From contig NZ_FNIY01000011.1 of assembly GCF_900104355.1 (NCBI RefSeq), positions 1 through 64,000 on the forward strand: DNA of 64,000 nt. Reading direction: 5' to 3'. The position numbers and the translations under genes are program-made. Shown one piece after another: positions 35,934 through 43,335 of the stretch; the stretch's first letter is position 1, and each line of letters opens with the position of its first letter. The notes beneath the pieces are model-generated. The model did not search any database, was not told the origin of the DNA, and saw nothing but the letters and a program-made list of their open reading frames with translations. Origin of the DNA: Phyllobacterium sp. OV277. Lineage in GTDB: Bacteria > Pseudomonadota > Alphaproteobacteria > Rhizobiales > Rhizobiaceae.

Positions 35934-36158
35934 CAATTAACCTCTCATCGCCGCCCGCTAATTATTGTCGGCCATGTTTTAATATAATCTATGTTCAACG
36001 CAGTAATTCATTGGCAATCATTGCCGCCACCCATTTCGGAGCGTGGACCTTTAGCAGCTGAATGCTTGAAAAGGATATCCCTAAGATACTTTATTGTTTT
36101 TATTGAGTAATTTTATCAATTCGGCAATGAATATTGGTTTAGATACCACAGCATGGAC

Positions 36159-36226
36159 TTTATCCACGATTTGAGGTGCTTAAATACAGGAATATCATAG
36201 CATATTTATGCTGTTGTGTGGATAAA
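36159..36226. other. Inverted DnaA-box-like dyad around a 14-bp palindrome
   Basis: TTTATCCAC (36159-36167) and its exact complement GTGGATAAA (36218-36226) form 9-bp arms. The right arm, read on the minus strand at 36225-36217, is TTATCCACA, the full consensus DnaA box; the left is TTATCCACG, one mismatch. The palindrome at 36199-36212 lies between them. Could be a recombination (res-like) site for the adjacent recombinase, a DnaA-binding patch, or both. Confidence 0.45.
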
Positions 36227-36312
36227 ATGCCTGCGCTTAAACCGATCTTCGTATTGTTTCGTTGATCTAACCCAATTCGCACCCCTCCCCTCTTCCCATA
36301 GTGGCTCGGTAA

Positions 36313-36351
36313 AGGCGGACAGGCCACGTTATCACCATTGTAAGTCCGCCT
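36313..36351. promoter_or_regulatory. Inverted repeat before the recombinase start codon
   Basis: AGGCGGAC (36313-36320) and GTCCGCCT (36344-36351) with a 23-nt spacer end 20 nt before the ATG at 36372. It lies where an operator or a leader hairpin would control the recombinase. Confidence 0.4.
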
Positions 36352-36371
36352 GCGATTGCTAGACTCCCACC

Positions 36372-37271
36372 ATGATCAAATCATCTAAAACCAGCTTGCT
36401 TGGCTATGCGCGTGTATCGACAGAAGATCAGGCTAACGATGCCCAGATGATCGAATTGAAGGCTGCGGGTTGCACCACGATCTTTGAGGAGCACGGCTCC
36501 GGTACATCGCGGGCTCGCCCGGTTCTTGCCCGCCTCCTGCGCGAGATCGGACCGGGTGATGTTCTAATCGTTGTTCGGCTCGACCGGCTGGCTCGTTCAG
36601 TGAGCCACCTGCTCGCGGTCATCGAACAGCTCGAAGAAAAGGGCGCTCATTTTCGTTCACTGCACGATCCGATCGACACCTCGACACCGCAAGGCATGTT
36701 TTCCCTGCAGGTGCTTGGCGCCGTGGCTCAGCTGGAACGCGCGCTGATCTCGGAACGCACCAAAGCTGGCATTAACGCTGCCCGCGCACGCGGCAAACTT
36801 CCGGGCAATCCCGGCTTGCGTGAGAAGCACCCCGAGGCGCTTGCCAAGCTTTCAAAGGCGCGAAGGCGCGGACATCTGGCGGATCTTGTCGCCGCTATGC
36901 CGTCCTGGCTTCCCATCGTACAACGCATGCGCCCCGAACATCCATGGGAGGACGTTGCGCGTAGCATACAGCACCAGACGGGACAGAAGTGGAATGTTGA
37001 TCGCCTGCGCCGGTCCGTGAGGCTGCTGGTGAGTGAAGGGCTTGCCGATACCAGATTGATAACCCCCTCCCCTCGCCGCACACCAGAAGACCGATTGCTG
37101 ATGCTTGTAACCGGTATCGCAAATGCCAACCCGGATTTGACGCTTCGGGAAATCGCCAGCCAGCTTGAAGCCATGCATGAGCGCACCTCACGCGGCGCTT
37201 CGCGGTGGGCCGCGTCATCCGTCAAGAACCTTCTGGACAGAGCCAGAAAACTTGGGCTTGTTTCTTCTTGA
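36372..37271 (+). CDS. Serine recombinase (resolvase/invertase family)
   Basis: 299 residues. Resolvase catalytic domain 1-140: YARVSTEDQ with nucleophile S16, GSGTSRARPVLARLL, VVRLDRLARS with the catalytic Arg residues, and the E-helix region SLQVLGAVAQLERALISERT. The short domain and GINAARARGKLPG linker resemble Tn3-type resolvases and invertases, but the C-terminus (~160-299) is longer than the usual 40-residue HTH and seems to carry two helical DNA-binding-like units (VARSIQHQTGQKWNVDRLRRSVRLLV; LREIASQLEA...SSVKNLLDRARKLG). No transposase or invertible cassette is visible beside it. Weak Shine-Dalgarno. Probably a stand-alone resolvase/invertase or the mark of a past integration. Confidence 0.88.
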   Translation: MIKSSKTSLLGYARVSTEDQANDAQMIELKAAGCTTIFEEHGSGTSRARPVLARLLREIGPGDVLIVVRLDRLARSVSHLLAVIEQLEEKGAHFRSLHDPIDTSTPQGMFSLQVLGAVAQLERALISERTKAGINAARARGKLPGNPGLREKHPEALAKLSKARRRGHLADLVAAMPSWLPIVQRMRPEHPWEDVARSIQHQTGQKWNVDRLRRSVRLLVSEGLADTRLITPSPRRTPEDRLLMLVTGIANANPDLTLREIASQLEAMHERTSRGASRWAASSVKNLLDRARKLGLVSS

Positions 37272-37324
37272 AATGCTGTGGCGTCATCGCTCGTCTAGGC
37301 AGAAAACAAATTGACGACAAAGAT

Positions 37325-37353
37325 AAACCGGAGACGGTCCACCGCTCCGGTTT
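37325..37353. terminator. Hairpin between recombinase and L,D-transpeptidase genes
   Basis: AAACCGGAG (37325-37333) and CTCCGGTTT (37345-37353) pair fully, and most of the inner bases pair too (one bulged A). It lies between two convergent genes (stops at 37271 and 37395) and can end both. T-runs are weak on each strand. Confidence 0.65.
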
Positions 37354-37394
37354 GATGTTAATCTCGGCAAGAACGATAGACGCTGTGCCCTGCC

Positions 37395-38132
37395 CTAGCC
37401 AACCACGACGGTCGCCTTGCCTGACACGCGACTGTACAGGTCAATAATGTCCTGATTGATCAACCGCACGCAGCCAGACGACATCGACTGACCAATCGAC
37501 CACCATTCGGGTGAGCCATGAATACGATAGCCCGTATCAGCGCCATCCTTGTAGATATAGAGCGCGCGTGCTCCCAGCGGATTCTGCGGTCCCGGCTCCA
37601 TACCATTCTGATACTGCACGAGTTCAGGCTTGCGCTGGATCATTTCGCGTGGCGGCGTCCAACGCGGCCATTCCTTCTTATACTGGATGTTGGCGCGGCC
37701 ACTCCATAGGAAGCCGGCCTTGCCGATGCCGACGCCATAACGAATAGCATCACCACCCGGTTGCACCAGATAGAGGAAGCGTTCCTGCAACCGCACAACG
37801 ATTGTGCCCGGCTGCTCGCCCGTCGGATCAACGACGATCTGACGACGGAATTGGGCCGGTACTTTTTGATATGGAATGGCTGGAAGCGAATAAGGCCCCT
37901 CCTGCACTGCCGCATACATTACGTCAGGGACCGTCACGGATTTATCAATACTGATTTGCGGACGAATACTACCTGTTGACGTAGTGTCGACACCCATATC
38001 CGGAAGTTCGAATGTCTGTGAACAGCCCGATACGCCAAGGACGGCAAGTGAACCTGCGCCTAGCAAAAGATGACGGCGGGAAATGGCTGGGGTCTGCAGA
38101 CTGTTGATGACTGCCTGATTACGCTTGGACAA
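37395..38132 (-). CDS. L,D-transpeptidase (YkuD family), Tat/lipoprotein signal
   Basis: 245 residues from a TTG at 38132; a stop codon lies just upstream in frame and no ATG fits. ISRRHLLLGAGSLAVLGVSGC has a twin-Arg (R19, R20) and a lipobox ending in C37, so a Tat-exported lipoprotein is likely. YkuD domain ~100-245 with catalytic HGSPEWWSIGQSMSSGCVR: H205 and Cys221. It forms 3-3 peptidoglycan cross-links or attaches proteins to peptidoglycan; multiple copies per genome are normal in Rhizobiales. Single-gene unit; a palindrome about 120 bp upstream may regulate it. Confidence 0.9.
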   Translation of the reverse strand: MSKRNQAVINSLQTPAISRRHLLLGAGSLAVLGVSGCSQTFELPDMGVDTTSTGSIRPQISIDKSVTVPDVMYAAVQEGPYSLPAIPYQKVPAQFRRQIVVDPTGEQPGTIVVRLQERFLYLVQPGGDAIRYGVGIGKAGFLWSGRANIQYKKEWPRWTPPREMIQRKPELVQYQNGMEPGPQNPLGARALYIYKDGADTGYRIHGSPEWWSIGQSMSSGCVRLINQDIIDLYSRVSGKATVVVG

Positions 38133-38250
38133 CTCGGTACTCGCTTACAACTGTGGCAATTGGATAAAACTCTATGGAAATGTGGTTTATAAAGAGTGAA
38201 TCGGAACCGGACCATTTTAACCATAATGCTTGTGATGGAATCATGCGCGC

Positions 38251-38268
38251 AGTTGACAGCTGTCAACT
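38251..38268. repeat. 18-bp perfect palindrome, copy 1
   Basis: AGTTGACAGCTGTCAACT, identical to the copy at 38458-38475. It lies 119-136 bp upstream of the L,D-transpeptidase start. Possible operator of a dimeric regulator; no matching known box is claimed. Confidence 0.8.
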
Positions 38269-38297
38269 CGCATTGGAATCGCAATTTACTCGACATG

Positions 38298-38423
38298 TCA
38301 GCGCCGCTCGAATTGTAGGATGAATTGCTCGTGAGACAGGAATCCAAGTTCCGCGCTGATCGTCACGCGGTCATCAAAATTGTTCGACCAGCGACCCCGA
38401 TAGATTGAACTACAGCACCCGCC
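38298..38423 (-). pseudogene. Possible C-terminal gene remnant between the palindromes
   Basis: A minus-strand frame of 41 residues, closed by TGA, with no start codon. Its last part SIYRGRWSNNFDDRVTISAE and LGFLSHEQFILQFERR reads like a genuine beta-rich C-terminus. A stop sits just upstream in frame (38424-38426). No family recognised. The segment is wholly enclosed by the two 18-bp palindromes. Confidence 0.3.
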
Positions 38424-38457
38424 TTAAAAGGCCAGCTCTGGCTCTTCCCGACATCCG

Positions 38458-38475
38458 AGTTGACAGCTGTCAACT
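38458..38475. repeat. 18-bp perfect palindrome, copy 2
   Basis: Second exact copy of AGTTGACAGCTGTCAACT, 207 bp from copy 1 (start to start). It lies 56 bp beyond the stop codon of the symporter gene, so it is not an obvious promoter site for that gene. Confidence 0.8.
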
Positions 38476-38530
38476 TTATAAAAAATGAGATGCGGCTTCT
38501 CCACCGCGCCTCAATATCCTCATCACCCCG

Positions 38531-39898
38531 TCAAGCAGCCGAAGCAACCGCAGACGGAACAATGATATCTATCGTTGTCGTGCTGTCATAGCGGCTTTGA
38601 TCAAGAATGCCCTGACGCTTGGCAACAATCGTCGGGATCAAAGCCTGCCCTGCAACATTCACCGCCGTGCGACCCATGTCGAGGATTGGATCAACAGCAA
38701 GCAAAAGACCAACACCCTGCAAAGGCAGACCCAATGTCGAGAGTGTCAGTGTCAGCATAACGATAGCGCCAGTGAGACCCGCAGTTGCGGCTGAACCAAT
38801 TACCGAGACGAAAGCAATCAGAACATATTCCTGCATGCCCAGCGGCACGTTATAGAACTGCGCAACAAAAATTGCCGCGATAGCCGGATAGATTGCAGCG
38901 CAGCCATCCATCTTTGTCGTAGCACCCAGTGGAACCGCAAAAGCAGCGTATTCACGCGGAACACCCAAATTGCCCTCAGTGACTGCTTCCGTCACGGGCA
39001 GTGTTCCGATGGATGAACGCGATACAAAACCAAGCTGTATTGCGGGCCAGGCACCGGCGAAAAATCTTGCCGGGTTAAGACCGTTCGCCAAAAGCACGAT
39101 CGGATAGACAATGAAGAGGACCAGACCCAGCCCGATGTAAACCGCTGCAGAAAACCATCCAAGTTGGGCCAGCGTTTCCCAACCATATTGTGCAACCGCG
39201 TTTCCCAAAAGTCCGACAGTGCCAATCGGCGTCAAGCGAATAACCCACCACAGGATCTTTCGCACGACCGCCAGCAGCGCCTTGTTGAACTCCAGAAACG
39301 GTTCGGCCACGGCGCCAACGCGCAGCGCGGCAACGCCCACGACAATCGAAATGATGACAATTTGCAGCACGTTGAAAGACAGGGATGTGCTCGCGCTCCC
39401 ATCGGAGACTTTTGTTGACGCCTGAAGGCCCAGCATATTGGACGGCACAAGCCCCTTCAAAAAGTCCAGCCACGAGCCCGTCGAGGAAGGAACCGCAGCC
39501 GCAGTAGCAAGCACTGCGGAATTGATTCCCGGCTGAATAATGAGCCCAAGGCCGATGCCGATAACCACTGCGACAAGCGCCGTTATCGCGAACCATAGCA
39601 AAGTCTGCCAGACGAGCGCGGCCGCATTGTTCAGGGCACGCAGATTGCTGATGCTCGCAACAATGGCGGTAAAGATTAAAGGCGGCACGAGAGCCCGCAG
39701 CAATTGCACGAATATGGAGCCAACCGTTTGCAGCGTGACGGCGAGCCAGTTCGCATTGCCGGCAACATCTTTCCCTATATCACGCGCGATAAGGCCCAGA
39801 ACAAGCCCGGCAATCATGGCAAGCGTTACCTGAAACCCGAACGAACGATAGAATGGTTTTGGGTTGGCGGATGAAGAACCAGGCGATGTTTTGGTCAT
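38531..39898 (-). CDS. DAACS-family dicarboxylate/amino-acid:cation symporter
   Basis: 455 residues, the family norm. Conserved features of GltP/DctA transporters: hairpin-1 and helix 7 region SSIGTLPVTEAV (serine-rich SSxGT-like), GATTKMDGCAAIYPAIAAIF (NMDG-like metal/substrate motif appears as KMDG), and C-terminal LLLAVDPILDMGRTAVNVAGQA with the D...R...N substrate triad. Imports C4-dicarboxylates or acidic/neutral amino acids with Na+ or H+. The variant KMDGCA in place of NMDGTA suggests a serine/threonine or other non-standard specificity. Long hydrophilic, Ser-rich N-terminal tail of ~18 residues. Monocistronic. Confidence 0.93.
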   Translation of the reverse strand: MTKTSPGSSSANPKPFYRSFGFQVTLAMIAGLVLGLIARDIGKDVAGNANWLAVTLQTVGSIFVQLLRALVPPLIFTAIVASISNLRALNNAAALVWQTLLWFAITALVAVVIGIGLGLIIQPGINSAVLATAAAVPSSTGSWLDFLKGLVPSNMLGLQASTKVSDGSASTSLSFNVLQIVIISIVVGVAALRVGAVAEPFLEFNKALLAVVRKILWWVIRLTPIGTVGLLGNAVAQYGWETLAQLGWFSAAVYIGLGLVLFIVYPIVLLANGLNPARFFAGAWPAIQLGFVSRSSIGTLPVTEAVTEGNLGVPREYAAFAVPLGATTKMDGCAAIYPAIAAIFVAQFYNVPLGMQEYVLIAFVSVIGSAATAGLTGAIVMLTLTLSTLGLPLQGVGLLLAVDPILDMGRTAVNVAGQALIPTIVAKRQGILDQSRYDSTTTIDIIVPSAVASAA

Positions 39899-40217
39899 TT
39901 CGATAATCTCGCTGAGGGAAACACTTTGAAAACAGCCGCGCCCGCGACTCGTCAGAAGACAGCCAGCCTACCACCAACAATAGATCGCCAAGAACAACCA
40001 ATTCCCGAGTTCTATTGCTATTCAACTATTTCTTTTCAGAATTCTGTCATCGCAAGCACAGGAATGCCTCCGTACTAAAGTCGTATTTACGCGTCGGGAA
40101 TGTTCAAGTAGCAATACAACCTAAGCTTACATACCAATATTTTTCTATCATACCTTGCAATTTTGCCCTGTACGCCAATTTCAATCACGTCTCAATTTTT
40201 AGCCTGGAATTGAAGCA
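39899..40217. other. AT-rich promoter region between symporter and AraC genes
   Basis: 319 bases between divergent starts at 39898 and 40218. Clearly AT-rich from ~40010 on. No gene, strong hairpin or perfect dyad found. It must hold promoters for both the symporter and the AraC gene. Confidence 0.6.
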
Positions 40218-41177
40218 ATGTTCGATAAATTTACGGATAGCTATCCGCTCCGCAAATCTGTTCTACACGGTCCGACACAGCCTGCGACCATAGAACCGCT
40301 GCCGCAATTTCGCAGCGCTGAATTCTTCCATCTCCCCCTGGATAGGGTGCATAATCTCAAAGAAACTCAAGTCATCTGTGGTTCGACCTACAATCCAATC
40401 GACGTTAAATCGAATGGCTTGGCGGACCAGCTTTCCTACATCTTTGTCATGAGTGGTCTTGTCGAAAGCCACAATACCCAGACCCATATATCAACCGTGC
40501 TACGAGCGGGGGCGGCTGGGGTCATTACCAACCATGCGTCTACAATACTCAAACTGGGACGAGGGTGTCGTTGGCTGGCGTTCCGGGTGCCGCTTTCGCT
40601 CCTGCGAAGCCAGTTTGGGATATGGTCGAGAAAGTTCTGCTTTCAGACCCCCAAATTTTCTACTGTTCCTGACTTCCACGATCATCCGGTGTCCGGTCTT
40701 TATCAAACACTGGAACTTCTGCTTGTCAAAAGAGGGGAGGGGGAGAAACCCCTGTTGGATGCGAGCTATGAGCAACTGCTCATGGCACAGCTCTATGCAA
40801 TGGCTCCGCATAATCTTAATGGCGGAAATGCCAGCTTTCAGCCCCCTTGTCCGCGGCAACTCCGTTATGCCGAGGATTTCATGCGCAACAATCTCTATGT
40901 CTCAATAGCAATTAACGACATAGCCCGCGCAGCAGGTTGCAGCACGAGAACCTTGCAACGCATATTCAGACACTTTCGCGATGCGACCCCCATCCAAATT
41001 CTATGCCGTTATCGAATTGCAGCAGCGCACGACCTCATGCTCAGCGGCAAGGCGAGAACGGTGACTGATGTGGCGGCCAATCTACAATTTTCAAATCCGG
41101 CGCGCTTTGCCGTCATGTACCGCGAAGCCTACGGTCAAAAGCCCTCAACTGTCATCAGATTTTACAACGCACAATGA
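40218..41177 (+). CDS. AraC-family transcriptional regulator
   Basis: 319 residues. N-terminal effector-type domain ~20-190 (AraC_binding_2-like, beta-rich); C-terminal AraC HTH ~215-315: LRYAEDFMRNNLYVSIAINDIARAAGCSTRTLQRIF and GKARTVTDVAANLQFSNPARFAVMYREAYGQKPST, read in pieces, both HTH units intact. Base composition is more A+T-rich than its neighbours. It precedes a Hint-domain gene by 138 nt in the same direction, with divergent symporter upstream, so it may control either. The effector is unknown. Confidence 0.88.
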   Translation: MFDKFTDSYPLRKSVLHGPTQPATIEPLPQFRSAEFFHLPLDRVHNLKETQVICGSTYNPIDVKSNGLADQLSYIFVMSGLVESHNTQTHISTVLRAGAAGVITNHASTILKLGRGCRWLAFRVPLSLLRSQFGIWSRKFCFQTPKFSTVPDFHDHPVSGLYQTLELLLVKRGEGEKPLLDASYEQLLMAQLYAMAPHNLNGGNASFQPPCPRQLRYAEDFMRNNLYVSIAINDIARAAGCSTRTLQRIFRHFRDATPIQILCRYRIAAAHDLMLSGKARTVTDVAANLQFSNPARFAVMYREAYGQKPSTVIRFYNAQ

Positions 41178-41315
41178 AATCCAACGGGCGTGCTGAGCAA
41201 GCTTTCAAGATCAACCGATGAGTTAGTTCCGCACGGGATATTTCGATAACTGCCTTCAACTGCGCAGCATCCACCATTTTTCAATAACCAAATCATTTTC
41301 AGAAGGAATACGACC

Positions 41316-42506
41316 ATGGCGAAGGAACCAAAAATACAGCCGATTAAGCTGGATTTGGGCGGAAGAGGCACTCTTACGATTGATGGCGAGCACGTCACTT
41401 CAAATGGGCTGATTAATGTTGGCGCGCTTCACAGCGCGAGGGTTGATTTGATCAACGGAGCGCAACTTACGGTAAATTCGACGGCTCTTGGCATCAAGGC
41501 GCTTACAAACATCACCTATGGGGTAGGTGAACACTGCCAACTCGTACTAAAGGAGCCAAGTATAAATGTCGAAATTTCACACGCAACAACTATCGATTTC
41601 AGCAAATCTGAAGGCACTGGATTTCTGGAATATAAGCCCAGTGACGTACTGACGTTAAAAGCGGCCAGCCCTATTAAGCTCATCAATCTTCATGAAGGTG
41701 ACACAATCAAGGTTGATGGCGCAACTTCAGCCAAGCTTGACGGCAAAGATCTCGTTTTTCGCACCCCAGGGCTGCTCGGTCTTGGAGGAACGGTCAAGTT
41801 TGCTATCGATCCGGATGCAACTTTTGCATTTGTCCGGGATGGCAAGGACGGTGAAATCACCATTAAAACGCCCTGCTTTCTCTCGGGTACACTCATAGCA
41901 ACACCTTTGGGGGAGGTGCCGGTAGAAAAGCTTGGAAAAGGTGATCTTGTCTATACGATGAATGGCAATGCCGTTCCGGTCATCTGGGCTGGACGGCGTA
42001 CCATCAATCCCAAAGCCATCGACAGATTGCGCGAGCATGTGCCCATTCGCATTCGCCCCGGAGCACTGGATCACGGTACACCGAACCGCGATCTCTATGT
42101 ATCGCCTGACCATTGCCTGTTTTTGAACGGAACACTGATCCCCGCGAAATTCCTCGTCAATGGCAGGTCCATAACCCAGACCGCAATACTCGAGCCCTTC
42201 ACCTATCATCACATCGAACTTGAACGACATGACGTGCTGATCGCAGAGGGCGCCTATGTTGAAAGTTATCTCGACCTTGGCAACAAAGTGATGTTTCTGG
42301 AACCGGGAACGCTGATGTTTACCGGACCTGCTAACCCCAGAAAGGCGGTCCACTGCTATCCTCCGGTTTATTCCGGTTCAATCCTCGATAGTATCCAGAA
42401 AACATTGGAGCAGCGTGCAGGCGAACTCGGCTACTTCAAGGATAGAAAGGAAATATCCCAAGCATCAATAACCAATGTATTTCCATTTTATAAGCAAATA
42501 CAATGA
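41316..42506 (+). CDS. Hint (hedgehog/intein) domain protein
   Basis: 396 residues, GAAGGAATACGACC before ATG. Residues 1-185 form a repetitive beta-rich region (short strands with LTIDG, LTVNS, LTLKA, IKVDG), resembling a small beta-helix or adhesin-like part. At 185-200 TPCFLSGTLIATPLGEVPVE begins a Hint_2 domain with nucleophile-position C187, followed by GDLVYTMNGNAVPVIWAGRR and the conserved YVSPDHCLFLNGTLIPAKFLVNG, then HHIELERHDVLIAEGAYVES. Hint_2 modules are common in alphaproteobacteria and may self-cleave at the N-terminal Cys. No HN(C/S/T) splice junction and no signal peptide, so cleavage without splicing and non-Sec export are likely. Function unproven. Confidence 0.85.
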   Translation: MAKEPKIQPIKLDLGGRGTLTIDGEHVTSNGLINVGALHSARVDLINGAQLTVNSTALGIKALTNITYGVGEHCQLVLKEPSINVEISHATTIDFSKSEGTGFLEYKPSDVLTLKAASPIKLINLHEGDTIKVDGATSAKLDGKDLVFRTPGLLGLGGTVKFAIDPDATFAFVRDGKDGEITIKTPCFLSGTLIATPLGEVPVEKLGKGDLVYTMNGNAVPVIWAGRRTINPKAIDRLREHVPIRIRPGALDHGTPNRDLYVSPDHCLFLNGTLIPAKFLVNGRSITQTAILEPFTYHHIELERHDVLIAEGAYVESYLDLGNKVMFLEPGTLMFTGPANPRKAVHCYPPVYSGSILDSIQKTLEQRAGELGYFKDRKEISQASITNVFPFYKQIQ

Positions 42507-42551
42507 GATAGAGAGGTCGATATAGATCGGGGCTCCTGCTGCCACCCATCT

Positions 42552-43325
42552 CTAGCGATAGGCGGCAGTGCGATCGAGGAAATCATGAAAATGAGAGATC
42601 ACAGTGTCCCGGTCGATGAAAACAACGGCATAAGCAGGTGGTTCGAGCGTCGTCATGATCCTGTCAGGCGAAAAATCCAGCGCCGTCTGGTGGTTCGTTC
42701 CGCGTATTACGCTCACCGGGATGCCACGCCAACTGCCAGCCACCGGCCTGTGAGCATGACCGACAAAGATATGCCTGATATTGCCATGCGCACGAAGCAA
42801 CGCGTAAAGCGCTTTAGCTTCAATAAGTCCCAGACTATCCAGTAAAGGCATGAAAATAGGGAAGGGGGGATGGTGCAGGAAGAGAAACACCGGTCGTTCA
42901 GCCGCTTCCTGCAAACGCTGCTTCAACCATGCCTGCCGCGCTTCGTCCAAACGCCCTTCGACAAAGCCTTCTGACAGCGTATCAAGGAATATCAGACGAC
43001 CTTCTGCGGTATCGACAACACTTTGGACGAAACCATCTTCCGGTGTGATTGAATTAAAGACCCGGAGAAAAGCACTGCGATTGTCGTGATTGCCAAGAAG
43101 CAGCTTGTATGGCGGAATGAGCTTTTCCAATTCGCCTGCCAATGCCCGATACGTGTCATCACCACCCGTATCGCTGAGATCCCCCGTGAAGATCACCAAT
43201 TCAGCGTCCGCATGGTTCTCATTGATGTTGGCAATGCAGGCCTGAAGATTTTTCAGGGGATCAAGCTCGCACAGCATATCACCGGGCGTAACAAGATGGA
43301 GATCGGTAACCTGTATGATTTTCAT
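42552..43325 (-). CDS. GpdQ-like metallophosphoesterase
   Basis: 257 residues from ATG at 43325; an open frame to 43373 would overlap the LacI gene and lacks a reason. Calcineurin-type phosphoesterase motifs: DLH (D8, H10), FTGDLSD, GNHDNR, FLHHPPFP, and VGHAHRP, the binuclear metal set of the class III cyclic-nucleotide/GpdQ group. GpdQ from Enterobacter cleaves glycerophosphodiesters; cAMP phosphodiesterase CpdA shares the fold. Last gene of a minus-strand operon (ATPase, SBP, two permeases, LacI, phosphodiesterase), so it may act on the imported compound; glycerophosphodiester uptake is an attractive but unproven reading. Confidence 0.85.
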   Translation of the reverse strand: MKIIQVTDLHLVTPGDMLCELDPLKNLQACIANINENHADAELVIFTGDLSDTGGDDTYRALAGELEKLIPPYKLLLGNHDNRSAFLRVFNSITPEDGFVQSVVDTAEGRLIFLDTLSEGFVEGRLDEARQAWLKQRLQEAAERPVFLFLHHPPFPIFMPLLDSLGLIEAKALYALLRAHGNIRHIFVGHAHRPVAGSWRGIPVSVIRGTNHQTALDFSPDRIMTTLEPPAYAVVFIDRDTVISHFHDFLDRTAAYR

Positions 43326-43335
43326 GGGGAGAAGC

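Larger units (their letters stand above)
35934..36371. other. AT-rich intergenic segment before the serine recombinase
   Basis: 438 bases without a supportable gene. Roughly two thirds A+T between 36061 and 36240, well above the neighbours. It holds a perfect 14-bp palindrome AGCATATTTATGCT (36199-36212), two opposed DnaA-box-like sites (36160-36168 and 36217-36225) and an inverted repeat AGGCGGAC/GTCCGCCT (36313-36351). See the separate entries. Confidence 0.6.

Noticed and set aside
36159-36226. Chromosomal or plasmid replication origin
   Set aside because: Only two DnaA-box-like sites and no replication genes (dnaA, repABC, hemE/maf context) are nearby, so an origin is not supported; kept only as a finding.
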